A DNA stretch of 32,726 nucleotides from Candidatus Methanoplasma sp. (GTDB lineage Archaea > Thermoplasmatota > Thermoplasmata > Methanomassiliicoccales > Methanomethylophilaceae): positions 1 through 32,726 of the forward strand of contig JAIRPP010000007.1 of NCBI GenBank assembly GCA_031256955.1, in the 5' to 3' direction. The translations under genes were made by a program, and so were the position numbers. Within the stretch, counting starts at the first letter, position 1; the number at the start of each line of letters is the position of its first letter. The notes below the pieces were generated by a model. It was not told the origin of the DNA, made no database searches, and worked only from the letters and a program-made list of their open reading frames with translations. Of this stretch, positions 6,890 through 14,313 are shown piece after piece.

Positions 6890-7831
6890 ATGGGGGGCTT
6901 CACATACATAGACCTGTTCGCGGGAATCGGCGGCTTCCATCAGGCCGCGGACAGGCTCGGGGGCAGGTGCGTCTTCGCCAGCGAGATCGATCCCGAGGCG
7001 AAGAGGGCGTACGAGGCGAACTACGGGATCGCGCCGCACGGCGACATAAGGGAGATCGACGCCCGCGACATACCGGACCACGACGCCCTGTTCGCGGGGT
7101 TCCCGTGCCAGCCGTTCAGCATAATCGGGAGCGGCAGGGGGTTCGGGGACGCGAGGGGGACCCTGTTCTTCGAGATCGCCAGGATACTGGAGGCCAAGAG
7201 GCCCCCCATGTTCGTCCTGGAGAACGTCAAGAGGCTCAGCGGGCACGACGGGGGGAGGACGCTCGGCAGGATATTGGACACCTTGGAGGGCATAGGGTAC
7301 CGCACGGAATGGAAGATCCTCAACGCGCTGGACTTCGGGCTCCCGCAGAAGCGGGAGCGCACGATCATAGTCGGGTTCCTCGGAGGGGGGGAGGGCTTCT
7401 CGTTCCCGCATGGGAGCGGCCCCGGGAGGCTGGAGGACGTGCTGGAGCCGGACGACGGCGTCGACGCGAGGTTCTTCGCCAGCGAGAGGATCGCCAGGAG
7501 CAGGGCGGAGAGGCACTCCAGCCCGTACAGCCCGGGCATATGGCACGAGAACAAGAGCGGGAACGTGTCGAGCTACCCGTACTCGTGCGCCCTGAGGGCG
7601 GGGGCGTCGTACAACTATCTGCTGGTGGACGGCAAGAGGAGGCTGACTCCCAGGGAGATGCTGCGCCTGCAGGGGTTCCCGGACAGCTTCGAGATCGTCT
7701 GCGGCGACTCTCAGACCAGGAGGCAGGCGGGCAACGCGGTCCCCGTGAACGTGATAGAGGCCGTGCTCAGGGAGGCGCTGTCCGCCTCGCCCGCCATCGG
7801 GCATACGGAAGATTTATCAAGGATAGCTTGA
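6890..7831 (+). CDS. DNA (cytosine-5)-methyltransferase, orphan
   Basis: A 313-residue C5-cytosine methyltransferase with all core motifs in order. Motif I is DLFAGIGGF (8-16, AdoMet binding). Motif IV is GFPCQPFS with catalytic C73. Motif VI is ENVK (111-114). Motif VIII is QKRERTI (153-159). Motif IX is RLTPREMLRLQGFP, and motif X is QAGNAVPV. It transfers a methyl group from AdoMet to C5 of cytosine in a specific DNA site. The target-recognition region between VIII and IX is short (about 90 residues), so the site cannot be guessed. No restriction endonuclease is recognisable beside it, although the divergent DUF234 ATPase has a nuclease-like fold. The box A of the downstream tRNA lies inside its last codons. 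Confidence 0.92.
   Translation: MGGFTYIDLFAGIGGFHQAADRLGGRCVFASEIDPEAKRAYEANYGIAPHGDIREIDARDIPDHDALFAGFPCQPFSIIGSGRGFGDARGTLFFEIARILEAKRPPMFVLENVKRLSGHDGGRTLGRILDTLEGIGYRTEWKILNALDFGLPQKRERTIIVGFLGGGEGFSFPHGSGPGRLEDVLEPDDGVDARFFASERIARSRAERHSSPYSPGIWHENKSGNVSSYPYSCALRAGASYNYLLVDGKRRLTPREMLRLQGFPDSFEIVCGDSQTRRQAGNAVPVNVIEAVLREALSASPAIGHTEDLSRIA
7811..7818 (+). promoter_or_regulatory. Box A for tRNA-Thr inside the methyltransferase 3' end
   Basis: GATTTATC lies about 31 nt before the mature tRNA 5' end at 7846 and within the last codons of the methyltransferase gene. Confidence 0.55.
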
Positions 7832-7845
7832 TTCAAGGGGTACAC

Positions 7846-7920
7846 GCCGCTGTGGCTAAGGGGTATAGCGACGCCTTGGTAAGGCGTAGGTCGTGGGTTC
7901 GATTCCCATCAGCGGCTCCA
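7846..7920 (+). tRNA. tRNA-Thr (anticodon GGT)
   Basis: A full cloverleaf. The acceptor is GCCGCTG (7846-7852) with CAGCGGC (7910-7916). The D stem is GCTA/TAGC. The anticodon stem is ACGCC/GGCGT with loop TTGGTAA, so the anticodon is GGT at 7878-7880. The T arm is GTGGG-TTCGATT-CCCAT. The discriminator is T, as expected for archaeal threonine tRNA, and CCA is encoded (7918-7920). It reads ACC and ACU codons. No intron is present. Confidence 0.95.
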
Positions 7921-7962
7921 CTTTCTCCCTCTCGCCCCCTTTCGGCGCCTTCCCCCCTCTCG

Positions 7963-9147
7963 TCAGGACATCCTGTAGATCGCGAACCCGGACCAGATCT
8001 TCGGGAAGAAGAACGTCGTCTTCTTGGGCATGCGCATGCCTGCCATGGACAGGTCCCAGATCGCCTTGAGGGACGGGTCCCTCAGGACTATGGCCAGGTC
8101 GTGCCCGCCCTCGCCCATGGATCTCTCCACCGAATCCAGCTCCGCGTCGTAGGAGACCGACGCGTCCCCCTCGCCGTACCCGTACGCCTTCTTGATCACC
8201 AGCTCCTGCGCCACATAGGTGTCCAGCCCCCACAGCCCCTCCCCGCCCGGGAGCCTCGCCAGCATGCGCCTGCCCGATCTGAAGATCATGCCGAACATCC
8301 AGTCGCCCGGCATGTCCCTCAGCTCCTCCGCGCCCGCGTCCCTGACCTCCATGCTCTCGGACATCGATGCGATCGCCTCTCCCTCCGAGGTCCCGGGGGA
8401 GTCCACCAGCCTGTGGGTGGGCCACACCACCAGCCCGCCGTCGCCGGCGGACACGAGCGTGGCCAGGACGAACCCCTTCTTCCTGTCCCAGGGGTTCTCT
8501 TTGGAATAATTCAGGGCGGTCTCGTACCTGTGGTGGCCGTCCGCGATCAGCACCTTGCGGTCCGCGAACTCGTCGGAGATCCTCTTCGCGACGGCCTCGT
8601 CCGCTATCCTGTAGAACCTGTGCTCGACGTTCTGCCCGTCCACGTGCCTGTACAGAAGCTTGGCCGCCGCCGCGATGGCGCAGTTCAGGCCGTCGGAGAG
8701 CCCCTCGTGCACGCAGAAGATCGATTCGAGGTGCGCCTCCATGTCCCTGAGCAGGTTGAGGCGGTCCTCCTTAACCTTGGAGAACGTCTCCTCGTGGGGG
8801 ATCACGTTCCCGGCGCAGTACTCCTCCGTCTTCAGGATCCCGACTATGCCCCTCCTCATCTTCGGGGCTCCATGGTCCTCGAAGGTCTGCTCGTAGAGGT
8901 AGAACGAGTCGCCGTCCTGCTCCAGGCTGCCGTCCGACGCCATCCTGTCGAGCTCCGCCCTCGCGCCGAGGTACCTCCCGTCGGCGTCCCTCTTCAGGGT
9001 GAGGTTCGCTATGTTGTTCGCGTTCGACTGCAGCTCTCTGAGGTAGGCTTCGCCTATGACGTCGTACGGGGGGGACACCCTGTCCCCAATCTGCTCCCCC
9101 GCGGCGAGCGCGGGCCTGAATCCCGGGAATGGGAGGAACGTGACCAT
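7963..9147 (-). CDS. DUF1015 family protein
   Basis: A 394-residue protein matching the DUF1015 family throughout: the N-terminal RVSPPYDVI segment, NIANLTL, FYLYEQ, RRGIVGIL, NVIPHEETF, the central IADGHHRYETAL motif and the C-terminal part. Conserved His and Asp residues in ADGHHRYE suggest a catalytic or ligand site, but the reaction is not known to me. An open frame continues to 9273, but the ATG at 9147 lies 26 nt from a box A (9169-9178) and starts exactly where the family starts, so the extra 42 residues are rejected. Upstream, between this gene and hypE, sits a short TGGCACC repeat cluster. Confidence 0.88.
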   Translation of the reverse strand: MVTFLPFPGFRPALAAGEQIGDRVSPPYDVIGEAYLRELQSNANNIANLTLKRDADGRYLGARAELDRMASDGSLEQDGDSFYLYEQTFEDHGAPKMRRGIVGILKTEEYCAGNVIPHEETFSKVKEDRLNLLRDMEAHLESIFCVHEGLSDGLNCAIAAAAKLLYRHVDGQNVEHRFYRIADEAVAKRISDEFADRKVLIADGHHRYETALNYSKENPWDRKKGFVLATLVSAGDGGLVVWPTHRLVDSPGTSEGEAIASMSESMEVRDAGAEELRDMPGDWMFGMIFRSGRRMLARLPGGEGLWGLDTYVAQELVIKKAYGYGEGDASVSYDAELDSVERSMGEGGHDLAIVLRDPSLKAIWDLSMAGMRMPKKTTFFFPKIWSGFAIYRMS

Positions 9148-9168
9148 GCGACGCAATGCCCGCACCAG

Positions 9169-9178
9169 GTATATCAAT
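9169..9178 (-). promoter_or_regulatory. Box A of the DUF1015 gene
   Basis: Minus-strand TTGATATACC is centred about 26 nt upstream of the ATG at 9147. It supports a leaderless transcript separate from hypE. Confidence 0.6.
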
Positions 9179-9234
9179 TGAGCGAAAAGCGGGCGCATAT
9201 GCCGCCGCCGCAGGCGCTTCCGCGACAAGAGGCT

Positions 9235-9276
9235 CATGGCACCAATGGCACCGATCCATGGCACCAATGGCACCGA
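9235..9276. repeat. Tandem 22-bp repeat with four TGGCACC boxes
   Basis: A 20-nt unit beginning CATGGCACCAATGGCACC occurs twice at 22-bp spacing (9235 and 9257). TGGCACC therefore appears four times, at 9237, 9246, 9259 and 9268. It lies upstream of the DUF1015 promoter and just downstream of hypE. It may be a regulator-binding array; nothing identifies the regulator. Confidence 0.6.
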
Positions 9277-9342
9277 AAAAATCGATCCGTCGCGATCCGC
9301 CCCGGCGCGATCGCGACGAGCGCGCCCAAGGGCGCAGAGAGA

Positions 9343-10389
9343 TCAGCAGATCCTCGGGACAGGGTCTCCGGACGGCGCCTCCAGGATGCGCCTCCCTCCG
9401 ACCTCCGTCTTCAGGATCACCCTCCCCGGACCGTCCGTCGCGTACCCTATGATCGCCGCGTCCCTGCCCTCCCTCGTCCGGCGGAGGGCCTTCAGGACGC
9501 CTTCCGCCATCTCCGGCACGCACCCTATGACCGCCTTCCCCTCGTTCCCTATGCTCAGCGGGTCTATCCCGAGGAGGTCGCACGCGCTGGCCACGCTCTC
9601 CCTGACGGGTATGGACCTCTGGTCTATCTCCATCCCGACGCGGGACTTGGAGCACCACTCGTTGAGGGTGTTGGCCAGCCCCCCGCGGGTGGGGTCCTTC
9701 ATGGAGACGACGCCCCCCGCCTTCAGGCACTCCGCGATCATGCCGTTGAGCGGCGCCACGTCGCTGGACACCTCGCTCTCGAACCCGTACCCCTCGCGGA
9801 ACGACAGGAGGGCCACGCCGTGGTCCCCCATGTACCCGGACGCTATGATCGCGTCCCCCGGCGCGAGGTTCGAGTCCGTGCACCACCTGTCCCTGACGGG
9901 CCTGTGGGCGGACGCCGCCTCCAGGTTCCCGTCGAGGAAGGGGGACCTCCTCCCGACCGCGGACATGGACACGACCATCTGGTCCAGCGCGCCGGACTCC
10001 ATCACCTTGGTGTCGCCGGTGGCCACGGGCACCCCGCACTCCCTCGAGACGCGCCCGACGCTCTCCATGGCCCTGTCCACCACGTCGACGTCCAGCCCCT
10101 CCTCGAGGATCAGGGAGCAGCCCAGGGCGAGCGGCTCCGCTCCCATGACGGATATGTCGTTGACCGTGCCGGACACGGATATGCTCCCTATGTCCCCGCC
10201 CGGGAAGAAGAGGGGCTTCACCGTGTGCCCGTCTATGGTGAACACGATCCCATCGACCACGGCGGAGTCGTCCATGGAGTCGAGGGTGACCTCTCCGGCC
10301 GCCCTGTGGAAGTGGCGGACGACGTGCCTGGACAGGAACTCCTGCATGAGCTCCCCGCCCGCGCCGTGATTCATAAGGACCTTTGCCAT
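9343..10389 (-). CDS. hypE: Hydrogenase maturation protein HypE
   Basis: A 348-residue AIR-synthase-fold protein. The N-terminal HGAGGELM, the DDSAVVD segment, GGDIGSISVSGTVNDISVMGA and MKDPTRGGLANTLNE are HypE signatures. Decisively, it ends in PRIC, the HypE C-terminal motif whose Cys (348) is carbamoylated by HypF and dehydrated to a thiocyanate, the source of the cyanide ligands of [NiFe]-hydrogenases. Length is normal. The frame extends to an ATG at 10428, but the ATG at 10389 sits about 26 nt from a box A (10411-10418) and directly before the conserved start. No other hyp or hydrogenase gene is in the window, so the rest of the pathway must be elsewhere. Confidence 0.93.
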   Translation of the reverse strand: MAKVLMNHGAGGELMQEFLSRHVVRHFHRAAGEVTLDSMDDSAVVDGIVFTIDGHTVKPLFFPGGDIGSISVSGTVNDISVMGAEPLALGCSLILEEGLDVDVVDRAMESVGRVSRECGVPVATGDTKVMESGALDQMVVSMSAVGRRSPFLDGNLEAASAHRPVRDRWCTDSNLAPGDAIIASGYMGDHGVALLSFREGYGFESEVSSDVAPLNGMIAECLKAGGVVSMKDPTRGGLANTLNEWCSKSRVGMEIDQRSIPVRESVASACDLLGIDPLSIGNEGKAVIGCVPEMAEGVLKALRRTREGRDAAIIGYATDGPGRVILKTEVGGRRILEAPSGDPVPRIC

Positions 10390-10410
10390 CGGTGTCGCGA
10401 TTCGTTGCGC

Positions 10411-10418
10411 GGTTATAG
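10411..10418 (-). promoter_or_regulatory. Box A of hypE
   Basis: Minus-strand CTATAACC is centred about 26 nt upstream of the ATG at 10389. This supports that start rather than the in-frame ATG at 10428. Confidence 0.55.
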
Positions 10419-10429
10419 GCTTTGTCATG

Positions 10430-10438
10430 TGATAAATA
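10430..10438 (+). promoter_or_regulatory. Box A for tRNA-Arg
   Basis: TGATAAATA, about 28 nt upstream of the tRNA 5' end at 10462, back to back with the hypE promoter. Confidence 0.55.
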
Positions 10439-10461
10439 ACCCCTAGGCCTTATGGATGATC

Positions 10462-10534
10462 GGACCTGTGGGGTAGAGGATTATCCTTTCGGCCTTCGGA
10501 GCCGATCACCCGGGTTCGAATCCCGGCAGGTCCA
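10462..10534 (+). tRNA. tRNA-Arg (anticodon TCG)
   Basis: The acceptor is GGACCTG (10462-10468) with CAGGTCC (10527-10533). The anticodon stem is TCGGC/GCCGA with loop CTTCGGA, so the anticodon is TCG (10496-10498). The T arm is CCGGG-TTCGAAT-CCCGG. The discriminator is A and CCA is not encoded. D-loop GGA supplies the A20 arginine identity base. It decodes CGA. The stem and loop superficially resemble a Glu tRNA, but register from U33 gives TCG, not TTC. Confidence 0.92.
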
Positions 10535-10592
10535 CATCAGCACATAGCCAGCGCATGGCGCGGCTTGAGCCCGGGGCTGCCGCCCGCGGGAC

Positions 10593-11885
10593 TCACGGGC
10601 CGAGCCTGTCGATGGGGACAACGGTCACGCCGTCGTCGCGGGTGTGCGCCACTCCGCCCGACGCGGAGAGGATGGCCAGGAAGGACGGCCCCGCCGCTCC
10701 GTCCGACATGCCGTCCCTGAGCCTGAGCAGGTTCTTGGCGGCCTTGTCGAACTCGAAGCTGCCCAGCTTCACCTCTATCGCGCCCCACCTGCCGTCGCCT
10801 AGCACCACGATGTCGTCGATCTCGAACCCGTTCTCGTCGCGGAAGTGATGCACTCTCCCGCCCATGCCCTCCGCATAGACGCAGAGGTCCCTGTAGCAGA
10901 GGGATTCGAAGAGGAGCCCGGCGGTCCTGGGGTCGCCCATCAGGGCGCGGGGGGACGCGCCAATCGCGGCGGCCGCCAGGGACGGATCCGTCAGATGGAG
11001 CTTCGGAGAGGTTCTGGCGCGCGTCTTCGAGCGGAGCGACGGGGACCAGGCCTCCTGCTCGCACAGGACGTAGATGTCCTTCAGCGCATCCGCGTATTTC
11101 CTCACGGTATGGTCGCACACTTCCAGGTTCCCGTTGCGGGCCATGTCCTCGCGGAGGGTCGTGGCCTTCACGGGGGACGCGCTGTTCCTGGCGAGCGACC
11201 TCAGGATCGCCCTCCCTATGGCAGGGCTCCGCCTCGTCCCGTCCGCGCCGGACAGTTCGGACTCGGCGATGGATGCGAGGTACTCCTCGGCAATGGAGGT
11301 GCCGCCGGCGCGCTCCGACCATACTTCCCCAGGCCATCCTCCGCGACATATGAGTTCGGTCGCCCTCTCGAAGCACATCTCGGAGAGGACGGGCTCCGTC
11401 CGGCCGTCGCGGAACAGGGCGGAAAGGGACACGGACCCGTCGCTGTCTCCAGATTCGAACAGCGACAGCGTGCGCATCCTGACTCTGGCGAACCTGCCCG
11501 TGCCGGAATGGAGCGGCCTCTTATCGGGCGGGGAGGACGATCCCGTGAATATGAACATGCCTGGCGCGCCTTCCGCATCTATCATCCTCCTGGCGGCATC
11601 CCACGTCTCCGGGGCGAACTGCCATTCGTCAACCAGGAGGGGGCGCTCGCGGTCCAGCAGCGCGTACGGGGCGAGCTTGGCTCTGGCGATGCTCTCCTCC
11701 GTGTCCATGAGCACGGCGGACTTGGCGTGCCTGAACCCCGTCCAAGACTTGCCGCACCATTTCGGGCCGGTGATGAGCACGCCCCCGAAGGACTTGAGCG
11801 CGCCCTCGATGCGTGCGTCCGCTATCCTGGGGCGATATTCGTGGAGCGCCCTCGATTCCATCAGAGACAGTTCGCGTTCAGACAT
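10593..11885 (-). CDS. AAA ATPase with DUF4143 domain
   Basis: A 430-residue protein. The N-terminal AAA_14-type P-loop domain has Walker A GPKWCGKSW (40-48) and Walker B PLLVDEW (82-88). The middle is helical with a winged-helix-like segment near 225-275. The C-terminal DUF4143 region shows a PD-(D/E)XK-like constellation: E327, D357 (FEIDDIVV) and E371-x-K373 (AIEVKLG), all intact. The family is widespread in host-associated bacteria and archaea; its function is not established, and a nuclease-linked or regulatory ATPase is a fair guess. It differs from the DUF234 ATPase nearby, where the E of E-x-K is lost. Its promoter is embedded in a seven-unit 23-bp tandem array that begins right at the ATG. 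Confidence 0.88.
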   Translation of the reverse strand: MSERELSLMESRALHEYRPRIADARIEGALKSFGGVLITGPKWCGKSWTGFRHAKSAVLMDTEESIARAKLAPYALLDRERPLLVDEWQFAPETWDAARRMIDAEGAPGMFIFTGSSSPPDKRPLHSGTGRFARVRMRTLSLFESGDSDGSVSLSALFRDGRTEPVLSEMCFERATELICRGGWPGEVWSERAGGTSIAEEYLASIAESELSGADGTRRSPAIGRAILRSLARNSASPVKATTLREDMARNGNLEVCDHTVRKYADALKDIYVLCEQEAWSPSLRSKTRARTSPKLHLTDPSLAAAAIGASPRALMGDPRTAGLLFESLCYRDLCVYAEGMGGRVHHFRDENGFEIDDIVVLGDGRWGAIEVKLGSFEFDKAAKNLLRLRDGMSDGAAGPSFLAILSASGGVAHTRDDGVTVVPIDRLGP

Positions 11886-12046
11886 GATATAAGGAATGAG
11901 TTGATTAAAATATAAGATTTATGGATTTTTAAATATAACTTTTATGTAAATTTCAATATAACTTTTGAGTAAAATAAAATATAACATTTAGGTAAATTTC
12001 AATATAACTTTTGAGTAAATTTTGATATGGCTTTTGCGAAAACCCG
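11886..12046. repeat. 23-bp tandem TATA-like array (7 units)
   Basis: Units begin at 11886, 11909, 11932, 11955, 11978, 12001 and 12024, a strict 23-bp period. The core is AATATAACTTTTGAGT. Units at 11932, 11955, 11978 and 12001 match best; 11886, 11909 and 12024 are diverged. The block is extremely AT-rich inside a GC-rich genome. On the minus strand each unit offers a TTATATT box A; the unit at 11909 places one about 26 nt before the ATPase ATG at 11885. The array fills the gap between that gene and the AlbA_2 gene. Confidence 0.85.
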
Positions 12047-12071
12047 AATGCGTCCCCATGGTTGGAGAGGG

Positions 12072-13535
12072 TCACTTCCTGACGATCCAGACTCCGCCCC
12101 TGTCCCCTCCGCCCCTGTAAATGAGCCCGCCCTCGCGGAGCGCCCTTATATTGCGTTCGACCGTGCGCCGCGTGACTCCCGCCTCCCGCGACACGGAGTC
12201 TATGGTCGATCTGCCGTCGATCGAAAAAGCGTTAAGTATGCTCTTTTGCGTATCGTTGAGCCTGCCTCCGCCCTGCCTTTTCTCCGACGCTTTCTCCGAC
12301 GCTTTCTCCGACGGGACCGTTCTTGTGCGCGATCCTCCCCTCCCGATGAGCGCGTCGAAGGAATATTCGTCGTCCAGCGGGACCGTCGTCCTGAACACGT
12401 CCCCTTCGATCATCTCGGGGTCGGACCCGGAGTACAGGCGGACGTACCTGAAGAGGTTCCTGGCGCCCGAGCCCAGCTCGTCCGCCAGGCCGGCGTTCCT
12501 GAAGAAGGACGCGATGATCGGGTTCTTGGACACGGGGCTCAGGCTGTCGGGTGTGATCGGCCCCGACCCCATGGCGCGGTTGGCGTTCTCGGTGTACATC
12601 CTGTCCCGCTCGATGACGAACTTGGCTATGTACGGGCTGGTGAACTCGCGATGGATCAGCGTGTTGGATATCATCTCGCGGGCGATCTTGCCTCTGAGCG
12701 AGACTCTCACGTCGTTCTCCAGATAGAACTTGTCCAGGAGGTGCTTCTCCGCGAACCCCGCCAGCATGCTGTAGCTCTCTATCAGGTTCGTCTCCACGAT
12801 CAGCCTGTCGTCGTAGCGGTCGGCGTTCGCCTTCCGCAGGATCGCGTCCGTGCGGTAGGCGGGCGCGACGGATTTTATGACGTCGTCGCGCCCCAGGAGC
12901 AGGATCGCCGCGAGGTTGTACCCCTCCTCCCCGGAGGAGACGTCCCTCCCGATCAGCCCCGCGCTTTTCAGCAGGCCCTCGTCAGAGAGCCCCTTCCACG
13001 GATGCCCCGGATCGCGGTCGAGCGCGAGCCTCCTCAGCATGGGCAGGAGGTCCAGGCGCAGGTCGTCGTCCCTCGCGTGCGCGAAGATCCTCCTCTCGGT
13101 GTACACGTTCTGCTTCCTGAGGTACATCCGGGCGATGTCCCCGGTCGATTTCAGCCTGACGTCCGAATCCGACGCGCGGTCATATATGGATTTTTTGAAG
13201 CTATGGACTTCGGGAGACGGGTTGACGCGGATCCGAACCACGCGCTTCCCCTCGTATTCGAATTCTTCCGGGGACACGAACGCGGCGGGGGAGAAGACCT
13301 CGGGGTTGCTGACAGTGGATATGATGTTCTTGATCATGCCCGGGATCGCGTTCCCGGGCACGCCGCGGACCTCCCCGTCGTCTTCGACTCCGAGGTATAT
13401 GTCTCCCCCGAAGCGGTTCAGGAAGGAGCACACGGTCTCGTAGACGTCGTCTCTGACGCCGCTTCCCGCTCTCTCGAACTCGACGGTCGCGGTCTCGCCG
13501 ATCGAGAGCACGCTCCGAAACCTATCCGCGTCCAT
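12072..13535 (-). CDS. Schlafen AlbA_2 / HATPase_c_4 transcriptional regulator-like protein
   Basis: A 487-residue protein. Residues 1-120 form the Schlafen AlbA_2 (formerly AAA_4) nucleic-acid-binding domain (VEFERAG ... VCSFLNRFGGDIYLGVEDDGEVRGV). Around 290-390 is the HATPase_c_4 region (REMISNTLIHREF). Then comes a linker with three SEKA repeats (about 409-419), encoded by 12-bp DNA repeats at 12293-12315. A C-terminal winged helix (about 425-487, SREAGVTRRTVERNIRAL) completes it. Such proteins are annotated as putative transcriptional regulators or RecG-like; function is not established, and some act in defence or stress. The ATG at 13535 follows GGGAGG at 13543-13548 with 7-nt spacing. 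The open frame to 13862 is apt shadow and is rejected. Confidence 0.86.
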   Translation of the reverse strand: MDADRFRSVLSIGETATVEFERAGSGVRDDVYETVCSFLNRFGGDIYLGVEDDGEVRGVPGNAIPGMIKNIISTVSNPEVFSPAAFVSPEEFEYEGKRVVRIRVNPSPEVHSFKKSIYDRASDSDVRLKSTGDIARMYLRKQNVYTERRIFAHARDDDLRLDLLPMLRRLALDRDPGHPWKGLSDEGLLKSAGLIGRDVSSGEEGYNLAAILLLGRDDVIKSVAPAYRTDAILRKANADRYDDRLIVETNLIESYSMLAGFAEKHLLDKFYLENDVRVSLRGKIAREMISNTLIHREFTSPYIAKFVIERDRMYTENANRAMGSGPITPDSLSPVSKNPIIASFFRNAGLADELGSGARNLFRYVRLYSGSDPEMIEGDVFRTTVPLDDEYSFDALIGRGGSRTRTVPSEKASEKASEKRQGGGRLNDTQKSILNAFSIDGRSTIDSVSREAGVTRRTVERNIRALREGGLIYRGGGDRGGVWIVRK

Positions 13536-13603
13536 GTCTGCGCCTCCCTTGTCGTATCTGGTCGCATACGCAAAATCGCTTGCATCTGTCCGGCGACGGA
13601 TCC

Positions 13604-14128
13604 TCACGCCCCGTCGTAGACGATCAGGGATTCCACCGGGCATCCGTGGAGCCTCTTCCTCCCCTCGAACCCGGCCAGCTCCATCACGAAGCACGCCTTG
13701 ACGACCTCCCCGCCCAGCCTCTCCGCCATCTTGATCACGGCCTCCGCCGTCCCCCCCGTGGCCAGGAGGTCGTCCACCACGACGACCCTCTGCCCCTTCC
13801 CGACGCTGTCCGAGTGCATCTCCACCGTTGCGGTCCCGTACTCCAGGTCGTACTCCTCGCATATGGTCTCCCTGGGGAGCCTGCCCTTCTTGCGGACGAG
13901 GACGAACCCCTTCCCCATGGCGTACGCCACCGGGGCCCCGAACACGAACCCCCTGGATTCGGATCCGAGCACGAGGTCGAAATCGACTCCGTCCAGGAGC
14001 CCGACGAGGCCGTCCACGGCTATCCTGAACCCCTCGGGGTCCTGCGCCACTGTGGTCACGTCCCTGAACAGCACGCCCTCCTTCGGGAAGTCCGGTATCG
14101 AGGTCACATAGTCTTCGAGGCTTTTCAT
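13604..14128 (-). CDS. apt: Adenine phosphoribosyltransferase
   Basis: A 174-residue type I phosphoribosyltransferase that converts adenine and PRPP to AMP and pyrophosphate (purine salvage, cytosol). The N-terminus (SLEDYVTSIPDFPKEGVLFRDVTTV) is the Apt signature. The PRPP loop VVVVDDLLATGGTAEA has D119-D120 and T125-G-G-T. RGFVFGAPVAY and the flexible-loop region before EYDLEYG are also present. It is bacterial-type Apt rather than the archaeal PyrE-like relative. ATG 14128 gives the standard N-terminus; ATG 14140 would add MALA. It is upstream of and codirectional with the AlbA_2 gene (68-nt gap), but that gene has its own strong ribosome-binding site and functional linkage is unclear. Confidence 0.92.
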   Translation of the reverse strand: MKSLEDYVTSIPDFPKEGVLFRDVTTVAQDPEGFRIAVDGLVGLLDGVDFDLVLGSESRGFVFGAPVAYAMGKGFVLVRKKGRLPRETICEEYDLEYGTATVEMHSDSVGKGQRVVVVDDLLATGGTAEAVIKMAERLGGEVVKACFVMELAGFEGRKRLHGCPVESLIVYDGA

Positions 14129-14225
14129 GGCCAGCGCCATCGCGGAGGGCGTATTGAATCGTTGCGGCCGCCCGCGGAGGCGGCGCATCCCCGGAGCCCG
14201 CGCCCGGACACGGGGCGCGACAAAT

Positions 14226-14241
14226 TTAAGGCAAGCCTTAA
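14226..14241. promoter_or_regulatory. Palindrome upstream of the BspA-like gene
   Basis: TTAAGGC-AA-GCCTTAA, a perfect 7-2-7 palindrome. It overlaps a TATA-like stretch (TTAATATA, 14238-14245), one of two box A candidates for the surface-protein gene. The same spacer length occurs in the palindromes at 4404 and 6613. Confidence 0.5.
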
Positions 14242-14282
14242 TATACCTATATACTAGGGATGCTGGCACTTGACGCAAAGTC

Positions 14283-14291
14283 CATATATGA
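14283..14291 (+). promoter_or_regulatory. Box A of the second BspA-like gene
   Basis: CATATATGA, about 27 nt before the ATG at 14314. It supports that start over the in-frame ATG at 14260. Confidence 0.55.
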
Positions 14292-14313
14292 ATTTGCTCT
14301 GAACCATGCTCGT

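Noticed and set aside
7846-7920. Integration site of a mobile element at tRNA-Thr
   Set aside because: No integrase, no duplicated tRNA 3' end found in the window, and neighbours look chromosomal.
10462-10534. tRNA-Glu(TTC)
   Set aside because: The stem and loop resemble glutamate tRNA, but the loop is CTTCGGA; counting from U33 the anticodon is TCG (Arg).
11886-12046. CRISPR array
   Set aside because: The 23-bp units are directly adjacent with no unique spacers between them and they diverge towards the edges; no cas gene is nearby.
13536-13862. N-terminal extension of the AlbA_2 protein
   Set aside because: The frame is the shadow of apt and reads Gly/Arg-rich; a strong GGGAGG site precedes the ATG at 13535.
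14260-14313. Earlier ATG of the second BspA-like protein
   Set aside because: Would put 18 polar residues before the signal peptide and overlap the box A at 14283-14291.
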